From Epiperipatus broadwayi (taxonomy: Eukaryota > Onychophora > Udeonychophora > Euonychophora > Peripatidae): 64,000 bases of DNA. Location of the stretch: NCBI GenBank assembly GCA_028023455.1, contig JAQFVV010012537.1, positions 494,001-558,000 of the forward strand. Reading direction: 5' to 3'. A program made the position numbers and the translations under genes. Below, piece after piece: positions 1 through 11,400 of this stretch; the stretch's first letter is position 1, and each line of letters starts with the position of its first letter. The notes beneath the pieces are model-generated. The model did not search any database, was not told the origin of the DNA, and was given only the letters and a program-made list of their open reading frames with translations.

Positions 1-3000
1 GAATACTACAAGGAAGTGGTAAGCAGGATTGTTCAAAATATTTTTGGATCTTATGTACATTGTATAAAAATATATAATTATAAAAATATTTCTCGAATTA
101 TGTAATTAAAGTTGTATTTTTTTATTTCTTTGGAATATGTCGTAAGTAAGCAGTATAATTTTTAAAGTTGTCTATATTCACAATGCAATTTAAATATACA
201 TTACTTTTTGTCTTTATTTTTAAAATAAAAATTTACAGTTTTTAAAGTTTGGATCTTGGCATAAAAATAAATATTTTTTGCATCATTTTATGATGCTTTA
301 CACAGCCGCATTTACCATGTTTTAATAAATACACTCAGTATATTAATGGAAAAAAACAATTTTTTTTTTTTAATTAGTAATAAAAAAACAAACATTATAG
401 ATGCATATTGTGAAAATTGTTTTATCAATAAGAGTTTTAGAAAAATAATTTCTGTATTGAATTTTTGCATTATAAAAAGAATATTTATTCAAAAATTTTT
501 GATTTTATAAAATTTTTAAAAAATATACATATTTAAAAAGACAGTCATTTAAGCAAATTATGCCATTTCAGTATATATTTAAATAAAATTAATTTCTCAT
601 CATATACTTATTTATTAATAATACTATTTTTTTTTTTATGTAAAAGCAAAATGTTATACATCAATTTATTGATAAAAGTTTGGAAAAGTATCAATATAAA
701 GGATAAAATTGATAATTTTCTTACAAAATAAATATGTGCATATATCATACACATTAATCTTAAAGCTGTTAAATTATACAAAACCTAATAGTATAAAAAG
801 AACTATTTCTACATTACCATCTTATTCCAAACATAGAAATCTATCAAAATTGAATTATTAATCTTGCAAGTCAACTCAACTAGTATCATTGTCCCAAGCA
901 ATTTTTTTTATAGTAAACACATTATTTCAAACAAATGCTTGTTTTATAAATGTTAATAATAGTTTATTATTACTTAAAACAAACTTTTCATAATTTTATT
1001 AAATTGTATTATTAAATATTTAATAATTATATTTATCATATATATATATATATATGAATATATGTAATTGTATTATCATAGGAAATATTTTAAATCTACA
1101 TTTTGATATGCTCAAATTATGTGTATACATGCATATAAATCTCGAGTAATAAATCTGTCTTTATTATATATTTACAAATTAAGTAAATTAGGTATATTAC
1201 ATAATTAATATTAGATTATATTGATTATATTTTTACTTTCCCAATTTTAAAAGCATTATAAATGATTGTTGTTTCTTTTTTTTGTCTTCTCTAATATTAT
1301 CTCAATAACTATCCTTACAATTGTTTTAATGAAAAATTCTATACAATTTTTTTATAATTTCTATTTATTTACTTTACAGTTTCTAATTTTTGGTAAATAA
1401 TTGATTTTTATAAAAATACTGATTTAAAAAACTAAATTTATAGAGTCTTGACAAAATAAACCTATCAGAATTCTGAAAACCTGTTCTACATTAGATCTAA
1501 TATTTTATTTAATGGCATAACATAGTATTAAAGCTGATTAAAATATCATTATAAATTTTTTTTAAATCCTTCATAATACAAATATAAAAGAGTTTTTAGA
1601 AAAAGATTTTACTGAAGATACTACTGAGTATTTTATATTCCAAGAGCTTCAAATCTTATTTTTAAAATCTAAGATTTTGCATAAATATTGTAAATTTCAC
1701 TTCTTATAATGTTTGCTTGTGGATAATTCTTTTCACCAATATAAATTATTATTTGAGAAATCAATTAGTTTAGGCAACAAAGGGAATTATTTTGCACTGA
1801 TATGATTGCAATGAGAACATTTTTGCTTTACTCATTAATAAAGATTATATTAAGACTGAATGAAATTATACAACTTACTTTGAAAAAATGTACTAGATAA
1901 TTATTAAAAAATTTTCAATTAGATAATGAAATAAAATTATTTCAAAAGAGAAATTTTTATTGTTATTATTTTTCAAGTGAAAAAGGTATTTCCTTAATCT
2001 TATTGTGAGCACAATAAGCTCTCCCAATTATATATTAGACTTTATTGCTAGTCTACTACAGCAAAACTGAGCTTATTTCTGCCATTAAAGATTTAAAAAT
2101 CTCACCTAATGATATTTTATTTACTTTTGATGACATGTCGCTTAACATCATCTCACCACTGTAACTTTTCCAATCATATAATTTCCTTAGCAAATTATTT
2201 TATTTGCAACACTTTATCACATGTAATTGTCAAATGACAGACAGATTTTGCAAATTTCCCAATAGTTTCACCATCTTCATTATTTTTTCCAATCTTCTTT
2301 TTCTTTTTTTTATAGAGAAACAATAAATTCTGACTTTAAAATTGACTATTTATAAGCTTTCAATTTGATTTAGGTAAATCATTAGTTCCCAACCACATAT
2401 AAAGTTTACTTTGAAATCAGAAATAGAGATCAATTAGTATCTTTACTGTTTTGTTGCAAAATATATAATAAAATCTCTTAACATTCTGGTTTTAAAAAAG
2501 TCATACACACATCAATAGATATTTGAAAGCCTTCTCTCAATATTTTATTCAAATGGTTTTTTTTTCACAGCAGTTTCTTTTCACAATAGTGTTTCTGTTA
2601 TGGAACAAACTTTTTCTAGAAAAAGAAGTTAATTTTAATCATGAAATTTTGATATCAAAAATGGATAGTGGTAAAATTAATTTTACTATATATTGTGCTC
2701 ACGATAATGTTGAAAAAAAGATATCTACAATTAAGATTTCTCTTTATTACATTAAAGAAACTGATAAAAGTAAAAAAACTACTATATTAAAATAATTTTC
2801 ACCAAAATTGAGCAACATTTTACCAAAACCAAATGATTTAATCTATTTTAAAGCTCATAATTCTACATACTTTCTGTGTAATGAGCAATTAGTAATAAAA
2901 AATGAGCTTGTTAATCAATAGTCATCATCATCAATTCTACAAGTTTTATAAACTGCCTGATATTTCACTAATACTAAAATCTTAAGTGTTACATACACTA

Positions 3001-3279
3001 AGATAATAATAAAAGTGACCATTGAGATTCTAAAAAAAAACCTACCTTAATTAATTAACTTGATCAGAAAAATTCCCAATCCATATTAAATTTTTTTTTA
3101 TAAAAGCATATCATTGAAAAAAAGTCACATTAATAATCTATCATTTTTTAAAAAATCTAATCTTTTCTAAATTTTGTAAGAGAAGTAGTGACCAATAGAT
3201 AAATATCAGTGCTATAATGATAATAACAAGCAATCACGTACAAGTGAATTCAGAAAATATATTTACACACACATACATG
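1..3279. other. Downstream intergenic sequence, nothing recognised
   Basis: Very AT-rich DNA with homopolymer runs and a short (TA)n at about 1040-1056. Short open frames such as 2523-2795 have low-complexity composition, no recognisable domain and no splice context. I see no gene, RNA or intact transposon. Confidence 0.6.
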
Positions 3280-3715
3280 TATTTATAAATCAATGATACC
3301 AAATTAAAAATTATCCAAAATTTAAAAATAATTTTTCACAATTAATTGATTTCATTGCTGAGACAGACTTCTCAAATGCAAGGAAATACACAATACAGGA
3401 TATATATACTAAATAAATTTCCCATAATTCTCATTTACATTCCAATTACCTTTAATATCAAAAGAACTCTTAAACAAGTGTTATTTCTATTATTGAAAAT
3501 TTTTTATTTAAGAGCTCTTTTGATATTAAAATTAATTGGAATGTTAATTGACAATTATAAAAAATTTATTTAATATATATTTGTGTTGTGGTTGTATTCT
3601 TTTGCACTTGAGAGGTCTGTCTGCTTTAGTAATGAAAGCCATTGATTGTGAAAATTTTAGTTTTTAAATTTTGACTACTTTTTTAATTTTTAAATTTGGT
3701 ATAAATGATTTATTT
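3280..3715. repeat. Diverged large inverted repeat (foldback/MITE-like)
   Basis: The two halves are inverted copies centred near 3490. Matching landmarks include CAGAC(T/C)TCTCAA near 3365 against its complement near 3612, ACATTCCAATTA near 3437 against its complement near 3535, and ATATCAAAAGA near 3457 against its complement near 3520. Arms are about 200 bp and clearly diverged, so this is an old insertion. No target duplication was established. An apparent 75-codon frame at 3346-3573 runs through the palindrome and is not a gene. Confidence 0.7.
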
Positions 3716-4388
3716 TTATTGACTAGTTTAGCTGTTCACTTTTGATATTTTACATTTTTAAAAATTTCTAATGTATATATGAGCATATTAAAATATAAGT
3801 TTTAAAGTTTGCATTGGTAACAATAAATAATAAGAAAATATATAAATTTTATTAATTACATTATATATATAATTTTAATTTGAAAATACTAATAAAAACA
3901 AACTGTTAATTAGTCATTCTATGTTATTAAAATTAACATTTATAAAACCCTGCTTTGATTGATATAAATTACTAAAACAATCGCAGTTGAGTATTTCTCT
4001 ATTAAGTTCTTGTTCCTCCATCTTTTTTATATATGTATGCTTGCAAAATAGAAATAATTATGAAGTAGAAATATAATTTTGCTATTTTTTTTATTGTACA
4101 GCTTCATTTAAAGTTTTGTTGATTCATACTTAAATATTTGCACCTGAATTCAAAATTTAAATAAAATCCGTGCATTTGAGTATTTGAAAAAGAAATAGAA
4201 TTTATAGTTTTCAAAAAATGGTCATTAAAAAAATAATATATAATTGATCAAAATGTTTTTTAGGAATTGGCAGTGATACAGCTTCAAAAAAATAAAAAAC
4301 AAAAACCTGTTCAAGATGATAGATGGTTTTTTCACTGGTGTCAGCATTTTTAAAATTTTAGATAAATTCATATTTGAGTTGTCACTAA
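3716..4388. other. Region just downstream of the fibrillin stop
   Basis: AT-rich sequence that probably includes the 3' UTR of the minus-strand gene. No structure is visible beyond scattered AATAAA/TTTATT motifs. Confidence 0.5.
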
Positions 4389-4394
4389 TTTATT
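4389..4394 (-). other. Candidate poly(A) signal of the fibrillin-like gene
   Basis: An AATAAA hexamer on the minus strand lies about 25 nt after the stop codon. The region is so AT-rich that several other AATAAA copies occur further down, so the used site is uncertain. Confidence 0.4.
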
Positions 4395-4419
4395 GAAAAC
4401 AAAAGTTCAAAAATAAGTT

Positions 4420-4788
4420 TTACAAAATATTTAAGAAAATTCTTATTGAAATTGGTTTGGCTAAATCCACATTTTCAATAGGATTGAGTACTGTCCCTTG
4501 AATTTCAATTTCAAAATATCTTGATTGTTTTATTTGGTGTTTGAAATGCAAAAATGTAATTCCTTCTTTAGTTATCATTTCAAAAAGTCCATCTTCATTG
4601 CCATGAGTTATTTTATATTTTACATTGTCAACAAGGGAATTAACATTTGGTTGAAGTTTGATAATTCGCATCTTGGGTCTTGTTTGATTTAAATTTAAAT
4701 ATAATGTAATTGTTTCATTGTCATCAGCATTTGATGTATTATTGTATCTCTCAGAAATTTCTTTTGTTTTATTATCAATGATATCATT
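4420..4788 (-). CDS. FBN: Fibrillin-like last exon: C-terminal propeptide (asprosin-type), with stop
   Basis: The exon is 369 bp, phase 0, with a TTTTCAG acceptor and a TAA stop at 4420-4422, giving 122 residues. The second half carries the segment H-G-N-E-D-G-L-F, then K-E-G-I-T-F-L-H-F, which is the hallmark of the fibrillin C-terminal propeptide; the end is hydrophobic beta-type sequence. Four N-glycosylation sequons (N-K-T, N-N-T, N-E-T, N-Q-T) lie in the first 40 residues. In mammals the cleaved fibrillin-1 propeptide is the secreted hormone asprosin; whether an invertebrate tail signals is unknown. An A-rich acidic N-terminal half has no clear match. Confidence 0.92.
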   Translation of the reverse strand, partial: NDIIDNKTKEISERYNNTSNADDNETITLYLNLNQTRPKMRIIKLQPNVNSLVDNVKYKITHGNEDGLFEMITKEGITFLHFKHQIKQSRYFEIEIQGTVLNPIENVDLAKPISIRIFLNIL

Positions 4789-6847
4789 CTGAAAAGAAAA
4801 AAAAAAAATTAAATTCTGAAAATGTATGAAATCATATATCTACATGTATTTATTATGAATGAGAGCATTTAAATGCCTTCTATTAACTCATTATTAAACT
4901 AAGCGATCTATAAGATGATTTTTTATCATTTGTGCCAATTCCAACATCATTAACATAAATCAGAATAGATTTGAATCTCATTTATATTAAACAAATTTTA
5001 TATGCTTTATTTTAAGTAATGAAATTTGAAATACGTACACAATTATTAAATGTGATGCTGTTTGTAGTTAGCAAAATAATTTTTATTGATGCTCAGAAGA
5101 AAAAAAATTATAACAAAAATTCAAATTCAATGAATAAATTAAAAAAAATTGTTCGTCTATTAGTAAACATTTCATACTTGCTTAATTTTGAGAACTAATC
5201 TATAGAGAATTCATATCATTAATGAAATTCCTAAGAACAAAACAATGTCATGTCCAAGTGATTCAAATATGACAAAAAGCTTTATTTATCCTAAGACTTT
5301 TTATATTATATAAAATAATGTTAAATGTTTATTTCCAGCATACTATATTTTATAGAAAAATTGAATAATAGTGCAAACTTTGTATGGCACATGATAGGTG
5401 AAAAACTGGAGCATAGATTGTAAAATGTTGGCCATTCCTGAAATAATTGGTTGTATATATATATTTACTAAATAAAATATCACTCAAACTTTATTACATA
5501 TCAAAATATTTTTAAATTTTTTTTTTATTAACTGATGAATAAAAATATTTTACATGCAATTTTTAAAATTATAATCAGAAATTGAATTTTCTAATCTCAT
5601 TTACATAACGTATAAATTACTGATCTGTGAATTTATTGAATCATCAAATTAGTTTTAATCTTAAATGTAATATATTTATTGGGCTATATTAAGATATCCA
5701 GGATATATTAGACAAATGTTTGCATTTACACACACATATATATATATATAATATAATTTTAATAACCATTTTGTATTATTGTTATAACTTAACCCTAAAT
5801 AATGGAATTATCCAAACTACAATAATATCAAGATCAAATTGAACTTGAATATACAATGCAAAAAGTGACACTAAAATTAAGTCAATAGCCAATGACAGAA
5901 ATATGCCAAATGGAGAGCTAAGTCAGTGAACCCAATTGTTTCCAATAAGGAAAAGAATCTGATTATATATTGAATGTTTATTTAAGAGATAATCAGGCAA
6001 CATCAGATGGCAGTAAGCTCATTGTCATTATTTGGTAGAATTCAGTGAGACATGCTTAAGCCTGGAACAAGAAGCTTTTAGCTACTGACATCTCAGCATT
6101 TTTTCCCAATCACTAGTTGTACTAAAATCAATTCAATATTCACAATTGACCAACTATGACAGAGATGAATCTCTGTATTTAAACTGTTATATATATATTA
6201 TTGTTGGATTGCAGGAGCAAATTTTATTTTCATCAAAAATGCATTAGGCTAAAGAGAAATAGTATTATGTTTTGTAAAGCATATTTATATATGTATTCGT
6301 ATATTTGTTATAATTATATTAACAAAGTTTTTCTAATTATTATATCTTGTTATCATAGATGCTTATAATAAAGATCTTAACATCTCTTTATTGGGTTGTA
6401 TGCTATTCTTGAATAACTAGGAATTCAGCAAAAACACCAAAATAAATAATGACTAATTGCCATTAAATAAATACTTGGAACAATTGTTTACTGTAAAGTG
6501 AGCTTTTAAGCTAAAATGATTGTTTCTATCTTATATTGCAGAATCTGACAGTGCAGACAATATTTGTTTAATCAGCATATTTTATAACATTTTTATACAA
6601 CATTAAATATTATTGATCTACATGTCGCATCAGCTTAACTATGACAATGGGGGAAAGCAGGGATTGCTATCAAACAGTTGAAACCAATCGGATTAAAATT
6701 TCAATCTTGGATGAGATTAACTTTATTTTTCAGTCTAATAAATAATGTTTATTTGAAACACTCAACACTAACTATTTGTTTTAATGGTCTTCCATTATTA
6801 TTTTGGTGTATGTGTGTACATGTATGTGTGCACATTTATATACTTAC
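4789..6847 (-). other. Last intron of the fibrillin-like gene
   Basis: The intron is bounded by the GTAAGTA donor at 6847 and the TTTTCAG acceptor at 4789. It contains (TA)n near 5737-5751 and otherwise unremarkable AT-rich DNA. Nothing else is recognised. Confidence 0.7.
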
Positions 6848-7118
6848 CAATTCAGCACTACGTTTTTTAATAGGGTGATCAAATATTGCTCTTGTTTGAG
6901 AAATATCTCTTCCCATAATTTGATCAATAAAATCTTGTATAGCTTGTCTCTGAACTCGAGGTACTGGTGCATTTCCATTAATTTTGCAGGAATAACAACC
7001 TTCTGCTGATACAAGTTGATCACTAGGAACAGAAAAATCTTGACCATCTGGAATAGGATGGAAAGAAAGAGGCTGACCCCTACTAGGAGTAGATGGACTT
7101 ACTGTTGAAAGGCAATGT
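6848..7118 (-). CDS. FBN: Fibrillin-like exon: unique C-terminal linker with basic cleavage site
   Basis: The exon is 271 bp, entering in phase 2 and leaving in phase 0, with a TTTGTAG acceptor and a GTAAGTA donor. It finishes the last EGF (H-C), runs through a Ser/Thr/Pro-rich spacer and reaches G-C-Y-S-C-K-I-N-G, which matches the conserved C-x2-C of the fibrillin C-terminal domain. It ends near I-K-K-R-S. In vertebrate fibrillins a furin-type site here frees the C-terminal propeptide before microfibril assembly. Here the P4 residue is Ile, not Arg, so the site is a reduced version (K-K-R). The same position in the gene, one residue cluster before the last exon, supports homology. Confidence 0.9.
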
Positions 7119-7282
7119 CTACAAATAAAGCAATTGAATTACTCTTGAAACATTATTATACATTGGTTCCATTAATTAAAGTATATATATAAATATTCAT
7201 TTTTACATTCACGTATAAATTTAGAAAATTACAATTCAAAAATATAAAATTGAGCTAAAGATTGTTTGAATGAAGATAATAC

Positions 7283-7391
7283 CCTTGTCCTATTCTTTGA
7301 TATCCTTCTGGACAACCACAAGTAAAACTGCTACCAGCTGGAACACAAGAAAATGCACAAGGACTATTCGCACAAATATTGGTTGGATCAG
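7283..7391 (-). CDS. FBN: Fibrillin-like exon: last, atypical EGF domain
   Basis: The exon is 109 bp, entering in phase 1 and leaving in phase 2, with the donor at 7281-7282 and an ATTTTAG acceptor. It starts D-P-T-N-I-C and carries the EGF cysteines; the sixth (H-C-L) comes from the next exon. The usual D-x-[DN]-[EQ]-C calcium signature is disrupted, and the hydroxylation site reads C-V-P, with Pro where Asn or Asp is expected. The domain therefore probably binds Ca2+ weakly or not at all. The intron to the next exon is only 163 bp. Confidence 0.9.
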
Positions 7392-7486
7392 CTAAAATAA
7401 TAGAAAAAAAAACCTTTAAACAAATCATCAAAGATTGCCTACAATACAAAAATATGATTTTTAAAAAAAAAAAATTATTTAACAGC

Positions 7487-7612
7487 TGTCTTGCATTGGT
7501 GGGCGAGAGGTCAGCGCGACTGCCTTGCACTTGCAGGCAGTTTCCCGGGTTGCTGGTTCGCGTCCCAGCTGATGCTATGACACTTTAAAAAAAAACAAAC
7601 AAAAAAACAACT
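7487..7612 (+). mobile_element. tRNA-derived SINE
   Basis: A GC-rich island in AT-rich intron. An A-box-like TGGGCGAGAGG at 7500-7510 and a B box GGTTCGCGTCC at 7555-7565 have tRNA-like spacing. The sequence between has an anticodon-arm-like inverted pair (CTGCC and GGCAG), and the element ends in an A-rich tail at about 7587-7610. These are the hallmarks of a Pol III SINE mobilised by a LINE. It lies about 95 bp upstream of the 7283-7391 exon acceptor, antisense to the gene. Which tRNA it came from is not certain. Confidence 0.75.
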
Positions 7613-7782
7613 GCTTTGTTTACTAATGCTATAATTTTACATTAACATTATTATACTTTTCAGTATTTAGTTTATGTTATAGGAAAATTAATAAAGGTAA
7701 ATGAAATAAATTACTACGCTTAAGAAAAGTCATTCTTTTTCATCTATGTTAATAAAACCATGTATAAATGAGCAAATAAATT

Positions 7783-8457
7783 TTTGTGTGACGTATATTG
7801 TGGCTGCTAAGTGTTGCTGCAGTACCAGCCTGCAAGTGATAAATTTCTATCCAAAAATGGCTGAAATTGATGGAAAATTAAAATTGCCTAAGACAAGACA
7901 TCAAAAGTAAGGAATTGTTCAATTTATTTTGCCTTAGGCATTTTAATTTATCCATTTTGGCAAAGAATTCTTCATTCCGTGGAGGAGATGTTGCGTTTGA
8001 TGTATTTTCACAATTTCTGATATTCAAATTCTATAGCATTTTCTTGATTTTTTTTTTTTAATTTGTATTTTAGAATGATTTGTTCAATTTACGTCACTTT
8101 AGGCATTTTAATTTTTCCATTTCAATCTATCGCTTGGGGTTTTTTTGTACTTTATATATTTTTATCAATTTTGTGTGTGTGTGTACTTTTTGAAAATTTA
8201 CGTATTATTTCACTTGATTTTTTTACTTACTTTTGATGTCTTGCCTTATTTTTTTACTTGATTTTTTACTTACTTTTAATGTCTTGCCTTAGGCTAAATT
8301 TTTTACTTGATTTTTATTTACTTTTGATGTCTTTCTTGCCTTAGGCAATTTTACTTTCCCATCGATTTCAGCTATTTTTGGATAGAAATTTATCACTTGC
8401 AGGCTTCTTGGTGATACTGAAGCATCACCTAATGGCCACAGTATGCGTCACCAAACA
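7783..8457. mobile_element. Foldback DNA element with ~130-bp inverted ends and internal repeats
   Basis: The left end (7783-7915) and the right end (8325-8457) are inverted copies. The shared core includes GCAAGTGATAAATTTCTATC and its complement near 8382-8404, and the GTGACG / CGTCAC termini. The interior holds at least three direct copies of a unit containing TTACTTTTGATGTCTTGCC (8215-8350) and two of GTTCAATTTA (7918 and 8091). There is no coding sequence, so it would be non-autonomous. No target duplication was fixed. Confidence 0.75.
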
Positions 8458-11400
8458 CTACCATTTTGTTAAACTTAGATTAGGAAAAAAAAAAACCTGA
8501 TTCCTTGAAATCATTTAAAAAAATAAAAGAATAAATCATTTAGTTGTATGAAATTAGTCAAAACACAATATTTAATATTTAAAGCTAAGACACCAATCAA
8601 TTTGCAAGTGACTGCCAAATTAATCTCATTTAATTATATATAATATAATGATAGTATTGTGACTTAGAGACATACTGCATTATAAATTGTTCAGCTTTAA
8701 AAAAAAACAAATAATATTTTAAAGCTTAGACTGTAAAGAAAAAAAACATAAGCTTATAATATGCTTTAAACATATATAGGTGAAGTCAATAAAATTTTTC
8801 ACAAATAACGTTTAGCTTAGTGCTTTTGGAATATATTTACTCCATATTCATAATGATTATCATGTGTAAACATAATGAATGCAAATCATTATCCTGTCCA
8901 TTTTTTGATATTGTAAAGCAGGTATCCCTTCAATTGATGGCGTTTGGATCACTCATAATGAAATATGCTTTTTTCTTTTGGTGTCATTTTTTTCTTTGCA
9001 AAGAATTTCAGTGTTAGAAGGTTCAAATTTATGATTAAATATTTTTTGATGTTCTGCAAATATTGAATTATATTCATTTTTGTTTACCATTCTATTGTAC
9101 ATACATAAGTGTTGTGCTTATAATGTAAATATTTGGTTCTCCATAAGTGTGTATGTTCATACATAAAGGATTTAATATTCAGTTATCAAAATAAAAAAAT
9201 TGAAATGTGGTTCTTATCACAAGCAAAAACAATTTGTTTTTACTATGTGGGTATAATTAATAATGAGAATTAATTAAATTATTTAGATAATAGAAAATTT
9301 ATCTATATTTTGTTATTTTTAATACAAGAATTTTGGAATTGTAAAATAATAAGGAATATAATTTGTATTTGCAAAACAATCTGCATTCTGAATGCAAATA
9401 TCAATTTATTTAATTTAAGTTTTAAGATAAGAAACACTTTATTTTATTTGAGAAAAAAAAAAAAAGTAAAGAATTTATCATGTTAAAAAAACCTAAATTA
9501 AAACAGAAAGAGATTAAGCAATGACTTTAAAAAAAAATTATAATTATATTTGAATGAATAAATAGATATTTGTAACATGATGGGGATTTTTTTTTTTTTT
9601 TTGAAGGACCAGCTTAAAGTTAGTTAAAAAAAAAATTATGAGAGAAAAGGCAAAAAAAAAAGTGACCAGTAAAAATGTAATTTACCAGTCTTGGAATTAA
9701 AAGACATATTGTCTATGACCATAAAATTAGTTAGTTATGTATGCACGATTATACTATGGTGGTAGTCAATAAAAAAGGTCAATTAATAGTAATTACAGAA
9801 AGTTCTTTGATAAATGATACCATTAGTTTTCTTTATAATGTGCTTCATGGAAACTAAATAATGTTTGGCTAATGTTTTGAAGTATATCTGCTTGACTCTT
9901 AAGCCATACAATTCCTGTCAATGTCAAAAATTGCTGCCTGAGGAATGTTAATGCCAAGTAAATGAGTTAATGAGCTGATCCTTGGGCACCAATCATCATT
10001 TATGAATATCTCAATCACCTACACTTTAAATATGATTTAATCAAGATGGTAAAACTTGCAGCAGATTTTCAATTTACACAAGATTAAGCCATCACAAGTC
10101 ACTTGTCTATTTATATTCATTGGAGACAGGACATAAATTTGAAAAATGAGATATAAAAATAATAAATCATACCAGGGATGAAAGAGATAGATAAAAGAAG
10201 CTACATTGATTAGAAATATTAGGCCATCTCTTAATAAAAATTAGGGTTTGAAAACATTGATTTTATAGAAATATATATTTTTGTTGATAAATAAGTTATA
10301 TATAAAATATAGTTTCAAAAAGATGTCCATAGAGGGCATAAAGGTGAAAAGATAAAATTTAAAAGTTATGTCAGTTAGAAAATGATGTAGCTGTAGTAAA
10401 GTTTAAAAGAGGTAAGGTTAATTGAAAATTAAAAAGAAGTAGAATTATATAGATATTATGTTAATATTATTATTATTGTCGATAAATACATGCATATTAC
10501 ATCAATACCGATTTCTAGGTATAACCTCTTTTATTCCAGTTTACAACATTACGATATTATATGGAATAATTAAAATAGAAGAAATAAATAGGATTACTGA
10601 ACAATTTTGAAATAGTAGGGATATAAAATATATAAAAAATAAATGTTTAATTTTTTGAGTAAATTTTTTATATAAAGGAAATTAATTGATTATAAATATA
10701 GAATAAAAGAATATTAGTATTTTTAAAATATTAAAATTCCATAGTTTAAAATGTCATTTATGGTTTTTTATAAATGTGTGTATATATTTGTATATGTATG
10801 TATTGGTATGTAGGTATGTGTTTACGTATTAATTGTGTTTAAATATTGTAGCTCTGATGATGACGGCAGGGCAGTTAAAACTGTAAGCAAGAGGAAATAA
10901 ATCACATGTTGAAATTGCATTGTAAAGTTTTAATTAAGGAGTATATGGTATATTATATATGTATGAATAATCAATGCAAATAAGGAGAAATGGAAAGAAT
11001 TTTTAAATGGAAGTATCCATACTAAAAAAAAAAGCATCCAACTGTTAAATAATGAATAGTAATTATAAGTAGTTTTAAGTTAACAATTTAATTGTATCAA
11101 GTGGTTCTCATTTGTTTGTTGTTAGCCCTTCTTTTGATTGCTAGGGATTAGATTTTGTGTAGTGAGTTTTTATTATATATGCAGTTGTTTGTTCACTGTC
11201 AAATAGTTAAAAATATTTCTGTAATTATAAGGGAGGTGTCATTTGAGATTTTGTTTTATAGATTTAGGGATCAGTCTCAAAATAAGCCATCTCTATAGTT
11301 AAAATTTAGTTTATTAAATCGAGATTTGGGCCTGAAATGGTCATTCTCTATGGTTACTATTACAGAAAGGTGTAGTGGGTTATATTTATCTCATATTAAG

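Noticed and set aside
10849-10895. CTGATGATGACGG...TTAAAACTGT, hammerhead-ribozyme or Penelope-type 3' motif
   Set aside because: The GAAA core is not intact and I could not pair stem II or III. No RT or GIY-YIG remnant is nearby.
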